Below are positions 1 to 6,129 of a DNA stretch of 23,522 bases, piece by piece. The notes under the pieces are model-generated. The model did not search any database and was not told the origin of the DNA. It saw only the letters and a program-made list of their open reading frames with translations. Source of the DNA: Chelatococcus sp. (lineage in GTDB: Bacteria; Pseudomonadota; Alphaproteobacteria; Rhizobiales; Beijerinckiaceae); contig QFQY01000066.1 in NCBI GenBank assembly GCA_003248805.1, positions 1 to 23,522 on the forward strand, in the 5' to 3' direction. A program made the position numbers and the translations under genes. Position 1 is the stretch's first letter. Each line of letters starts with the position of its first letter.

Positions 1-301
1 CCATGAAGAAGATCATGATCAGGCCGTGGCCGGTGACGAAGACGTTGTAGCTCTGGCCGTTGGCGAAGATCTGCAGGCCGGGCTGCTGCAATTCGATCCG
101 CATCATGATCGAGAGGAAGCCGCCGACGAGCCCCGCCATGATCGCGAAGATCAGGTAGAGCGTGCCGATGTCCTTGTGGTTGGTCGACATCAGCCAGCGC
201 CGCCATCCGGTCGGATGGGCGTGCTCGTGCTCATGTCCGTGGACACCGTGTCCGGGGTGGCCGTCTCCTTGGACCCGGGCGTGCTCGGCCGCTGTCGCCA
301 T
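1..301 (-). CDS. ctaD: Cytochrome c oxidase subunit I (aa3 type), N-terminal 100 residues only
   Basis: Catalytic heme-copper subunit of the aa3-type terminal oxidase in the inner membrane. Only the first 100 codons are present; the gene continues beyond base 1. After a histidine-rich cytoplasmic leader (eight His in residues 7-29) comes the family signature STNHKDIGTLYLIF at residues 39-52, the first membrane segment, and the start of the second helix with GHGLIMIFFM at residues 91-100. That stretch carries a conserved His of the type that ligates low-spin heme a. The ATG at 301 is preceded by AAGGGAG about nine bases upstream. A small hairpin (318-336) lies just before that site. It follows coxB by 78 bases on the same strand, the usual coxB-ctaD order, so co-transcription is likely. 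Identity is sure; whether the rest of the gene is intact cannot be seen. Confidence 0.95.
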   Translation of the reverse strand, partial: MATAAEHARVQGDGHPGHGVHGHEHEHAHPTGWRRWLMSTNHKDIGTLYLIFAIMAGLVGGFLSIMMRIELQQPGLQIFANGQSYNVFVTGHGLIMIFFM

Positions 302-379
302 CGTCCTCGTCTCCCTTGGGCGATCTTCGCTCGCCCCGCTTTGTCGTTTTTGATTCGTCGCGGCGTCCCGCGCAATGGC

Positions 380-1261
380 TTACTGCTGGGCGGAGGCCGC
401 GATCTTGTTGCCGGCGTCCGCCGCGTTGGCGAATTTCTGCTTCGATTCGACCAGCCAGGCCGCATAGCGCTCGGGGCTGACGACCCGGAAGGCGATCGGC
501 ATATAGGCGTGGTTCTGCCCGCAGATGAACGAGCACTGGCCGTAATAGATGCCCTCGCGGTCGGCCTTGAACCAGGTCTCGTTCAGGCGGCCGGGGATCG
601 CGTCGATCTTGATGCCGAAGGACGGCACGGTGAACTTGTGGATCACGTCCGCGCCGGTGACCTGCACGCGCACGATCTTGCCGACCGGAACCACCGCCTC
701 GTTGTCGACCGCCAGCAGGCGCGGCGCCTCGGCGGCGGGAATCTTGTTGCTGGAGATCGCCTCGGCGCGCTGCTTCTCGTCGAGCATGAGCGAATCGAAG
801 GCGATCGCGCCGCCGTCCTGCGGATATTCGTAGGACCAGTACCACTGCTTGCCGGTCACCTTCACGGTGACGTCCGCCTGCGGCACCTCGAGCTGCAGCT
901 TCAGCAGCCGGAACGAGGGAATCGCGATCACGACGAGGATCAGCACCGGCACGACCGTCCACGCCACCTCGAGCAGCGCGTGGTGCGTGGTCTTGGACGG
1001 GGTCGGGTTGGCCTTCTCGTTGAAGCGCCAGCAGACATAGACCAGCAGCGCCAGAACGAAGACCGACACCGAAAAGATGATGACGTTCAGCCAGTCGTGG
1101 AACCAGTGGATATAGGCGGCGACCGGCGTGGCGGCGCCCTGCAGGTTCATCTGCCAGGGGCTGGGCATCCCGGTGCCCGCCGCCGCGGGATGCGCGGCGA
1201 GAAGGGTGCCGAGAAGGCCGGCCCCGGCAACAGCGCTGATTCTGCTCACGATTCGCTTCAC
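380..1261 (-). CDS. coxB: Cytochrome c oxidase subunit II (CuA subunit)
   Basis: Carries the binuclear CuA centre that takes electrons from cytochrome c and passes them to subunit I. I chose the GTG at 1261 (293 aa) because GAGGGAG lies nine bases before it and the protein then begins with a basic residue pair and a Sec signal ending PAAAG; the in-frame ATG at 1354 would add 31 unlikely residues. Two membrane helices follow (WLNVIIFSVSVFVLALLVY and VAWTVVPVLILVVIAIPSF), then the cupredoxin domain. CuA ligands are visible: His208, Cys243, Cys247, His251 and Met254. The motif reads CSFIC, with Phe245 where the family normally has Glu. That Glu gives its backbone carbonyl to CuA and its side chain to the Mg/Mn site at the subunit I interface. 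The frame is clean on both sides, so this is not an obvious sequencing slip. Confidence 0.96.
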   Translation of the reverse strand: MKRIVSRISAVAGAGLLGTLLAAHPAAAGTGMPSPWQMNLQGAATPVAAYIHWFHDWLNVIIFSVSVFVLALLVYVCWRFNEKANPTPSKTTHHALLEVAWTVVPVLILVVIAIPSFRLLKLQLEVPQADVTVKVTGKQWYWSYEYPQDGGAIAFDSLMLDEKQRAEAISSNKIPAAEAPRLLAVDNEAVVPVGKIVRVQVTGADVIHKFTVPSFGIKIDAIPGRLNETWFKADREGIYYGQCSFICGQNHAYMPIAFRVVSPERYAAWLVESKQKFANAADAGNKIAASAQQ

Positions 1262-1324
1262 TTGGACATGCTCCCTCGAAATCGCGCACCGACATGGCCG
1301 AACCCTCTTGCGGGGCTTCGCTGG

Positions 1325-1354
1325 ATTCCATGTCCGGTCATGCGCGACCGTCAA
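1325..1354 (-). promoter_or_regulatory. Candidate promoter of coxB-ctaD
   Basis: On the minus strand TTGACG (1354-1349) is separated by 18 bases from TGGAAT (1330-1325), placing a start about 57 bases before the coxB GTG. The -35 is good and the -10 mediocre. The FNR/FixK-like box would be centred about 66 bases upstream of the start, a position compatible with activation. Confidence 0.3.
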
Positions 1355-1377
1355 GGCCGTAACCGGCTCTTCTCAGA

Positions 1378-1391
1378 TTGCGATAAATCAA
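1378..1391. promoter_or_regulatory. FNR/FixK-like binding site
   Basis: The sequence TTGCGATAAATCAA fits the rhizobial FixK pattern TTG(A/C)-N6-(T/G)CAA exactly and the FNR pattern in its right half. It lies 117 bases before coxB in a region of otherwise high GC, between the oxidase genes and ialB. Oxygen-linked control of an aa3 oxidase is plausible, but the assignment rests on pattern alone. Confidence 0.45.
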
Positions 1392-1395
1392 AGAA

Positions 1396-1422
1396 GCCGC
1401 GTGCGCCAGAGGCCGCGTGCGC
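1396..1422. repeat. Two direct copies of an 11-base word, 16-base period
   Basis: GCCGCGTGCGC occurs at 1396-1406 and again at 1412-1422. The copies lie a few bases from the FNR/FixK-like box, about 1.5 helical turns apart. They could be a regulator site or chance in GC-rich DNA. Confidence 0.35.
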
Positions 1423-1629
1423 GCTCGGGGCGCAGGGGATGCGACGTAAACGCGCAAGCGGGCATGGCGATCGGCCGCCGCCGCCTTGACAGGGCGGGGT
1501 CCGCATGGTCGGAACGGGCGGTCGCCGCGATGGCGTGGCGGCCTTTCCGGGCGCGCGGCCCGGTTTTCGCCGGAATTCCGTTTCCTGTTGCGGAAGGTTC
1601 GGCGGGGCCGGTTTGGAGGGACGAGAGCG

Positions 1630-2151
1630 ATGGGCAAGATCGTCGGACCAGTCCGTGCGGCGCTGCTAACGGCGGCGGTTGCGGCGGCGGGACTTGGCCT
1701 TTCGCCGAGTCGCGCGCTCGCGCAGGGCGCGGTGCGCTCGACCCATGGCGACTGGCAGATGCGCTGCGAGGTGCCGCCGGGCGCCAAGGCCGAGCAATGC
1801 GCCCTGGTCCAGAACGTCGCGGCCGAGGACCGGCCGAATCTCACCCTGCTCGTCATCGTGCTGAAGACCGCCGACCAGAAGAGCCGCCTGCTGCGCGTCG
1901 TCGCGCCGCTCGGCGTGCTGCTGCCGTCGGGGCTCGGCCTCAAGATCGACGACAAGGATATCGGGCGCGCCGGCTTCGTGCGGTGCCTGACCACGGGCTG
2001 CGTCGCCGAAGTGGTCATGGACGATACGCTGCTGGGCCAGCTCAAGGGCGGCAAGAACGCCACCTTCATCGTGTTCCAGACGCCGGAGGAGGGGATCGGC
2101 GTGCCCGTTTCCCTCAACGGTTTCGGCGCAGGCGTGGAGAAATTGCCTTGA
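1630..2151 (+). CDS. IalB-family secreted protein (invasion-associated locus B)
   Basis: A 173-residue exported protein of the IalB family, named after a Bartonella locus linked to erythrocyte entry but widespread in free-living alphaproteobacteria, where its role is unclear. A Sec signal with a long hydrophobic core ends in ALAQ near residue 32. The mature part opens with HGDWQMRCE, typical of the family, and has four cysteines (MRC, EQC, FVRC, TTGC) that could form two disulfides in the periplasm. The ATG at 1630 has GGAGGG nine bases upstream; an open frame starting at 1486 would only add low-complexity residues. It overlaps the next gene by four bases, so the two are probably made together. 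Length is normal for the family. Confidence is high for family, low for function. Confidence 0.85.
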   Translation: MGKIVGPVRAALLTAAVAAAGLGLSPSRALAQGAVRSTHGDWQMRCEVPPGAKAEQCALVQNVAAEDRPNLTLLVIVLKTADQKSRLLRVVAPLGVLLPSGLGLKIDDKDIGRAGFVRCLTTGCVAEVVMDDTLLGQLKGGKNATFIVFQTPEEGIGVPVSLNGFGAGVEKLP

Positions 2152-2759
2152 TCGATCGCTTCTTCGGCCTGCGCGGGCTGTCGCTGCCGGTGCTCTGTCT
2201 CGCCCTCGCCGGCTGCGGCTCTTCGGGTTCGTCGTCCGGTGGCGGCGGCACGCTCCAGACGCTGGGCAACGTCGTCATGTTCCAGTCGACGACGCCTCCG
2301 CCCGCCAACCAGCTTCCGAAGGACGAGGAGGACGAGCAGCTCGTCTGTCCGCAGGTCATCGTCGCCGACGGGGGCGCCGCGATCCGCTCCCAGGGCGCGG
2401 GCGACAGCAGCACCTTGCGGCACCAGATTTCGATCACGAACGTCGCGCGCGAATGCACGCCGACCGGCAATGGCGCCTTCCGCCTCAAGGTCGGCGTCGA
2501 GGGCCGCATCCTGCTCGGTCCTGCCGGATCGCCCGGGGCCTATGGCGCCACTCTGACGACGACCGTCCTGCGGGGCTCGAACACCGTGGCGCGCCGCGCC
2601 GCGCGCGTCGGCGGCACGGTGTCCTCCGGCCAGGGCGGCGTCGACTTCGTCCATGTCGAGGACGGTATCGTCGTCCCGGCCGGCAGCGGCGACGTCGAGA
2701 TCATCGTCGGGCTGGGCACCGGCCCGGCGGCCGCTCCCGCGCGCTCGCGGCGCCGCTGA
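2148..2759 (+). CDS. Putative lipoprotein of unknown function, coupled to the IalB-family gene
   Basis: A 203-residue protein I do not recognise. The best start is TTG at 2148, inside the stop of the preceding gene (TTGA overlap), with GGAGA seven bases upstream. No ATG gives the signal sequence. It begins with a short basic segment, a hydrophobic run and the lipobox LAGC, so Cys23 is probably lipid-modified and the protein anchored in a membrane facing the periplasm. A Gly/Ser linker, an acidic patch (KDEEDEQ) and a compact beta-rich domain follow, with two further cysteines (LVCPQV and RECTPT) that may pair. Most charged residues beyond the linker are scattered, and the tail is Ala/Arg rich. 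The overlap suggests it works with, or is dosed like, the IalB-family protein. Confidence 0.75.
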   Translation: MIDRFFGLRGLSLPVLCLALAGCGSSGSSSGGGGTLQTLGNVVMFQSTTPPPANQLPKDEEDEQLVCPQVIVADGGAAIRSQGAGDSSTLRHQISITNVARECTPTGNGAFRLKVGVEGRILLGPAGSPGAYGATLTTTVLRGSNTVARRAARVGGTVSSGQGGVDFVHVEDGIVVPAGSGDVEIIVGLGTGPAAAPARSRRR

Positions 2760-2805
2760 GCCGGACGAATAAGCGGGATTGCCACGAAACGAGGCAGCGC
2801 GGCGA

Positions 2806-2833
2806 TTGACTAAGGCCCGTGGTCTTGTATCTG
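2806..2833 (+). promoter_or_regulatory. Promoter of the glycine riboswitch and gcv operon
   Basis: TTGACT at 2806-2811 is followed after 16 bases by TATCTG at 2828-2833. A start near 2840 would begin the transcript about ten bases before the first glycine aptamer, as expected. Confidence 0.6.
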
Positions 2834-2849
2834 TGCCGAAGCCGCATAT

Positions 2850-3048
2850 CCCCGCGGGAGAGACCGGGCTCGAGATCCTCGAACCCGGCGCCGAAGGCGC
2901 AACCGCCCCGGAAACGCTCAGGCAAAAGGACCGCTGGGGACTTGGCGCTCTGGAAAGTGGCGGGAGCAATCCCGCCCACCGACGGGTGTAACTCGTCCGG
3001 CTTCATCGAGCCGGCGGGGAAATCTCTCAGGTTCCGAGACAGAGGGGG
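2850..3048 (+). promoter_or_regulatory. Tandem glycine riboswitch
   Basis: Two glycine aptamers stand in series before gcvT. Aptamer 1 (2850-2939) has the closing stem CCCCGCGG / CCGCTGGGG, the GGAGAGACC start, GCGCCGAAGGCGCAA and the core ACGCTCAGGCAAAAGGAC. Aptamer 2 (about 2943-3048) has CTCTGGAAAG, CACCGACGGGTGTAA and ATCTCTCAGGTTCCGAGACAGAG. The linker is only a few bases, as in known tandem forms. Such RNAs bind glycine and normally switch on the glycine cleavage genes that follow, and here the next four genes are exactly those. Assigned from conserved words and pairing read by eye. Confidence 0.95.
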
Positions 3049-3051
3049 CAT

Positions 3052-3075
3052 GCTCCGGACATCTCCGTCCGGGGC
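3052..3075 (+). promoter_or_regulatory. Hairpin between riboswitch and gcvT, likely part of the expression platform
   Basis: A nine-pair stem (GCTCCGGAC / GTCCGGGGC with one G-U) and a six-base loop lies right after aptamer 2. No T run follows, so it is not a standard intrinsic terminator. It ends 14 bases before the gcvT ribosome site GGAAGGAA (3090-3097). Control could act on translation or by another route. Confidence 0.5.
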
Positions 3076-3102
3076 TTGCGCTCGATTCTGGAAGGAACCG
3101 CC

Positions 3103-4269
3103 ATGGCCGCCGAGGCTCCCGAGGCTGATGCCGATCAGGCCGCACCCGCCGCGCCGCTGCTGAAGACGCCTCTGCACGCCCGCCATGTCGCGCTCGGCGC
3201 CAGGATGGTGCCCTTCGCCGGCTACGACATGCCGGTGCAGTATCCGACGGGCGTCCTGACCGAGCACAACTGGACGCGCGAGAAGGCAGGCCTCTTCGAC
3301 GTATCGCATATGGGCCAGGCCTTCCTCGTCGGCCCCGACCACGAGACCACGGCCCGCGCGCTCGAGGCGCTGGTTCCCGCCGATATCCTCAATCTCGCGC
3401 CGGGCAAGCAGCGCTATTCGCAGCTCCTCGACGAAGAGGGCGGCATCCTCGACGACCTGATGGTGACGCGCTCCGGCGACCCGGACGAGGACGGCGCGCT
3501 CTATCTCGTCGTCAACGCCGCCTGCAAGGATGCCGACTACGCACATATCGAGGCGCGCCTGCCCGCCGATGTGAAGCTGATCAAGGCCGGCCATCGCGGG
3601 CTGATCGCGCTTCAGGGCCCTGCCGCCGAGGCGGCCCTGGCCGCGATCGCTCCCGAGGCCGCCGAGATGGGCTTCATGACCTCGCGGACCATGAAGGTCG
3701 CCGGGATCAAGGCCAATGTCAGCCGCTCCGGCTATACGGGCGAGGACGGCTACGAGATTTCCGCCCCTGCGGCCAAGATCGGCGAGATCTGGGACACGCT
3801 GCTGCTCGACGCCAATGTGAAGGCGATCGGCCTCGGGGCCCGCGATTCGCTGCGGCTCGAGGCGGGGCTCTGCCTCTACGGGCACGACATCGACACCACG
3901 ACCTCTCCCGTCGAGGCCGCGCTGACCTGGTCGATCCAGAAGCGTCGGCGCGAGGAGGGGGGCTTCCCCGGTGCCGCGCGCATCCAGCGCGAATTCGCCG
4001 AAGGCCCGTCCCGTGTTCGCGTCGGCCTCCTGCCCGAGGGCCGCGCTCCCGCCCGCGAGGGCAGCGAGATCGCCACGCCCGAGGGCGAGGTCGTTGGCAA
4101 GGTGACCTCCGGCGGCTTCGGGCCGAGCCTGAACGGCCCCTGCGCGATGGGCTACGTGCCGAAGGCCCTGAGCGCGCCCGGTACCCGCCTCGACCTGATC
4201 GTGCGCGGCAAGCCGCTGCCGGCCGTCGTCGCCGCGATGCCCTTCGTCCCCAACCGCTACAAGCGCTGA
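3103..4269 (+). CDS. gcvT: Glycine cleavage system T protein (aminomethyltransferase)
   Basis: Takes the aminomethyl group from lipoylated H protein, releases ammonia and forms 5,10-methylene-tetrahydrofolate. The 388-residue protein starts at the ATG with GGAAGGAA five bases upstream; a TTG at 3076 is rejected because it would include that site. An Ala/Glu-rich leader of about 20 residues is followed by PLHARHVALGARMVPFAGYD, then DVSHMGQ, the NAACKDADYAHI segment that holds the family's catalytic Asp region, and SGYTGEDGYEI, typical of the folate-binding part. The C-terminal barrel domain contains VGKVTSGGFGPSL and ends FVPNRYKR. Length is slightly above the usual 360-375 residues because of the leader. 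It is the first gene after the glycine riboswitch and precedes gcvH by 28 bases. Confidence 0.97.
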   Translation: MAAEAPEADADQAAPAAPLLKTPLHARHVALGARMVPFAGYDMPVQYPTGVLTEHNWTREKAGLFDVSHMGQAFLVGPDHETTARALEALVPADILNLAPGKQRYSQLLDEEGGILDDLMVTRSGDPDEDGALYLVVNAACKDADYAHIEARLPADVKLIKAGHRGLIALQGPAAEAALAAIAPEAAEMGFMTSRTMKVAGIKANVSRSGYTGEDGYEISAPAAKIGEIWDTLLLDANVKAIGLGARDSLRLEAGLCLYGHDIDTTTSPVEAALTWSIQKRRREEGGFPGAARIQREFAEGPSRVRVGLLPEGRAPAREGSEIATPEGEVVGKVTSGGFGPSLNGPCAMGYVPKALSAPGTRLDLIVRGKPLPAVVAAMPFVPNRYKR

Positions 4270-4297
4270 TCCAACGCCCTTTTGCCGGAGAGAGCCA

Positions 4298-4672
4298 ATG
4301 TCCGAGACCCGCTACACCAAGGACCACGAATACATCCGCATCGAGGGGGAGACCGGCGTCGTCGGGATTTCCGACTATGCGCAGGGCCAGCTCGGGGACG
4401 TCGTCTTCGTCGAGCTGCCCGCCATCGGCAAGGCGCTGAGCAAGGGCGGCGAGGCGGCCGTCGTGGAAAGCGTCAAGGCAGCCTCGGAGGTTTATGCTCC
4501 GGTCTCCGGTGAGGTCGTCGAGGTGAATGGCGAGCTCGAGGCGGCTCCCGGCACGGTCAACGAGGACCCCGCCGGCAAGGGCTGGTTCCTCAAGCTCAAG
4601 ATCGCGGACACCGCCGAGCTGGATGGGCTCATGAGCGAGTCCGAATACCAGAACTACATCAAGACGCTTTGA
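4298..4672 (+). CDS. gcvH: Glycine cleavage system H protein (lipoyl carrier)
   Basis: Small shuttle protein whose lipoyl-lysine arm moves the aminomethyl intermediate between the P, T and L proteins in the cytoplasm. At 124 residues it has normal length. It opens with the family pattern YTKDHEYIRIEGETGVVGIS, continues with DYAQGQLGDVVFVELP, and carries the lipoylation site VVESVKAASEVYAPVSGEV with Lys60 as the modified residue. The C-terminal part has GKGWFLKLKI and SESEYQNYIKTL. The ATG is preceded by GGAGAGAG about five bases upstream. The gene lies between gcvT and gcvPA and shares their strand. A 116-base gap with a palindromic repeat separates it from gcvPA. Confidence 0.98.
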   Translation: MSETRYTKDHEYIRIEGETGVVGISDYAQGQLGDVVFVELPAIGKALSKGGEAAVVESVKAASEVYAPVSGEVVEVNGELEAAPGTVNEDPAGKGWFLKLKIADTAELDGLMSESEYQNYIKTL

Positions 4673-4684
4673 ACGGAGCCTCGC

Positions 4685-4738
4685 CGTCATCCCGGACACG
4701 CGGCGCGGCCGTGCCGCTCCGATAGGCCCGGGATGACG
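4685..4738. repeat. Palindromic intergenic repeat inside the gcv operon
   Basis: The arms CGTCATCCCGG (4685-4695) and CCGGGATGACG (4728-4738) are perfect inverse copies. The 32 bases between them contain a further GCGGC / GCCGC pairing, giving a long hairpin. This arrangement resembles the dispersed REP-like palindromes common in alphaproteobacterial genomes. In the mRNA it may stabilise the upstream gcvTH part or weaken read-through. Confidence 0.7.
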
Positions 4739-4788
4739 CGGAGGTCGAACCGGGACGGGCGACCCAAAACCGACAACGGACATTTCCC

Positions 4789-6129
4789 ATGCGCTATCTC
4801 CCGCTGACCGAGGCCGACCGCGAGGACATGCTCGCGCGCATCGGCGTGCCAGACATCGACGCGCTGTTCAGCGACGTGCCGGCCGACAAGCTGCTCACGG
4901 CGCCGCTCGATCTGCCCCGCGCCAAGGGGGAGCTCGAGGTCGAGCGCATTCTCGGCCGCATGGCGGGCCGGAACGTCGCGGCCTCCGCCGTGCCGTTCTT
5001 CGTCGGGGCGGGCGCCTACAAGCACCATGTGCCCGCGACCGTGGACCACCTGATCCAGCGCTCGGAATTCCTGACCAGCTACACGCCCTACCAGCCCGAG
5101 ATCGCGCAGGGCACGCTGCAGTATCTCTTCGAGTTCCAGACGCAGGTCGCGGCACTGACCGGCATGGAGGTCGCCAACGCCTCCATGTATGACGGCTCGA
5201 CCGGGACGGCTGAGGCCGTGCTGATGGCGCATCGCGTCACGAAGCGGCGCAAGGCCGTGCTCTCCGGCGGGCTGCATCCGCATTACGCCGAGGTGGTGAA
5301 GACGCTCTCGGAGATGGCGAGCGACGAGGTCGTGGCGCTGGCTCCCGATGTCGCCGCCCGCGAGGACATCCTGTCCCGGATCGACGACAGCGTCTCCTGC
5401 GTCGTCGTGCAGTCGCCGGACGTCTTCGGCAATATCCGCGACCTGCAGCCGATCGCGGACAAGGCCCACGCCCATGGCGCCCTGCTCATCGCCGTCTTCA
5501 CCGAGGTGGTGTCGCTCGGCGCCCTGGTGCCGCCGGGCGATCAGGGCGCCGACATCGTCGTCGGCGAGGGCCAGTCCATCGGCAACGCGCTGAATTTCGG
5601 CGGCCCCTATGTCGGGCTCTTCGCCGCCAAGTCGAAATATATCCGCCAGATGCCGGGCCGCCTCTGCGGCGAGACCGTCGATGCCGACGGCCAGCGCGGC
5701 TATGTGCTGACCCTCTCGACCCGCGAGCAGCATATCCGCCGCGACAAGGCGACCTCGAACATCTGCACCAATTCCGGCCTCTGCGTCCTGGCCTTCACCA
5801 TCCACATGACGCTGCTCGGCCAGGAGGGGCTGAAGCGGCTGGCGATGGTCAACCATGAGAGCGCCGCCAGGCTCGCCGACCTGCTGGACGGCGTGAAGGG
5901 GGCCTCGGTCCTCAACGAGACCTTCTTCAACGAGTTCACGGTGAAGCTCTCCAGGCCCGCGGCCGAGGTAGTCGAGGCGTTGGCGGCCAGGGGCGTGCTC
6001 GGCGGCGTGCCGGTGTCTCGCCTGCTGCCGGGCGCCGGCCTCGACGACCTGCTGCTCGTGGCGGCCACCGAAGTGAATACCGATGATGACCGGGCGGCCT
6101 TCGTGGCGGCGCTCGCGGAGGTGCTGTGA
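4789..6129 (+). CDS. gcvPA: Glycine dehydrogenase (decarboxylating) subunit 1
   Basis: N-terminal half of the split P protein, which decarboxylates glycine with pyridoxal phosphate and loads the aminomethyl group on H protein. The 446-residue length is normal for the two-subunit form, against about 950 for the single-chain type. Recognisable blocks include MRYLPLTEADREDML at the start, AGAYKHHVPATVDHLIQRS, FLTSYTPYQPEIAQGTLQ and NASMYDGSTGTAEAVLMA, followed by VVVGEGQSIGNALNFGGPY and the TSNICTNSGLC block. This subunit keeps the fold of the PLP enzyme but not the cofactor lysine, which is in subunit 2. The ATG at 4789 lacks a strong purine ribosome site. Its stop shares one base with the next start, implying coupled translation and equal amounts of both subunits. 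Confidence 0.97.
   Translation: MRYLPLTEADREDMLARIGVPDIDALFSDVPADKLLTAPLDLPRAKGELEVERILGRMAGRNVAASAVPFFVGAGAYKHHVPATVDHLIQRSEFLTSYTPYQPEIAQGTLQYLFEFQTQVAALTGMEVANASMYDGSTGTAEAVLMAHRVTKRRKAVLSGGLHPHYAEVVKTLSEMASDEVVALAPDVAAREDILSRIDDSVSCVVVQSPDVFGNIRDLQPIADKAHAHGALLIAVFTEVVSLGALVPPGDQGADIVVGEGQSIGNALNFGGPYVGLFAAKSKYIRQMPGRLCGETVDADGQRGYVLTLSTREQHIRRDKATSNICTNSGLCVLAFTIHMTLLGQEGLKRLAMVNHESAARLADLLDGVKGASVLNETFFNEFTVKLSRPAAEVVEALAARGVLGGVPVSRLLPGAGLDDLLLVAATEVNTDDDRAAFVAALAEVL

Larger units (their letters stand above)
1262..1629. other. 368-base intergenic region, divergent control region of coxB and ialB
   Basis: No gene is supported here; the long open frames on both strands are low-complexity by-products of high GC. 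It holds an FNR/FixK-like palindrome (1378-1391), an 11-base direct repeat (1396-1422), a weak candidate promoter toward coxB (1325-1354, minus) and, toward ialB, a perfect TTGACA at 1486-1491 without a convincing -10 element. Confidence 0.6.

Noticed and set aside
1262..1354. The upstream ATG at 1354 as the coxB start
   Set aside because: It would bury the signal peptide behind 31 residues; the GTG at 1261 has a well-placed GAGGGAG.
26..1489. A 487-codon plus-strand open frame over ctaD and coxB
   Set aside because: Antisense to clear oxidase subunits; low-complexity Asp/His/Arg composition.
1486..1514. Promoter toward the IalB-family gene from the perfect TTGACA at 1486
   Set aside because: No acceptable -10 element is found at 16-18 bases, so it is not listed as a promoter.
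1338..2969. A 543-codon minus-strand open frame opposite the IalB-family and lipoprotein genes
   Set aside because: The plus-strand genes have a signal peptide, lipobox, ribosome sites and a coupled overlap; the minus frame has none of these.
3052..3075. Classic intrinsic terminator in the riboswitch leader
   Set aside because: The hairpin is strong but no T run follows, so it is listed only as a possible expression platform.
6126..6128. GTG as the gcvPB start
   Set aside because: The ribosome site GGAGG would be only four bases away; the following ATG is better spaced.
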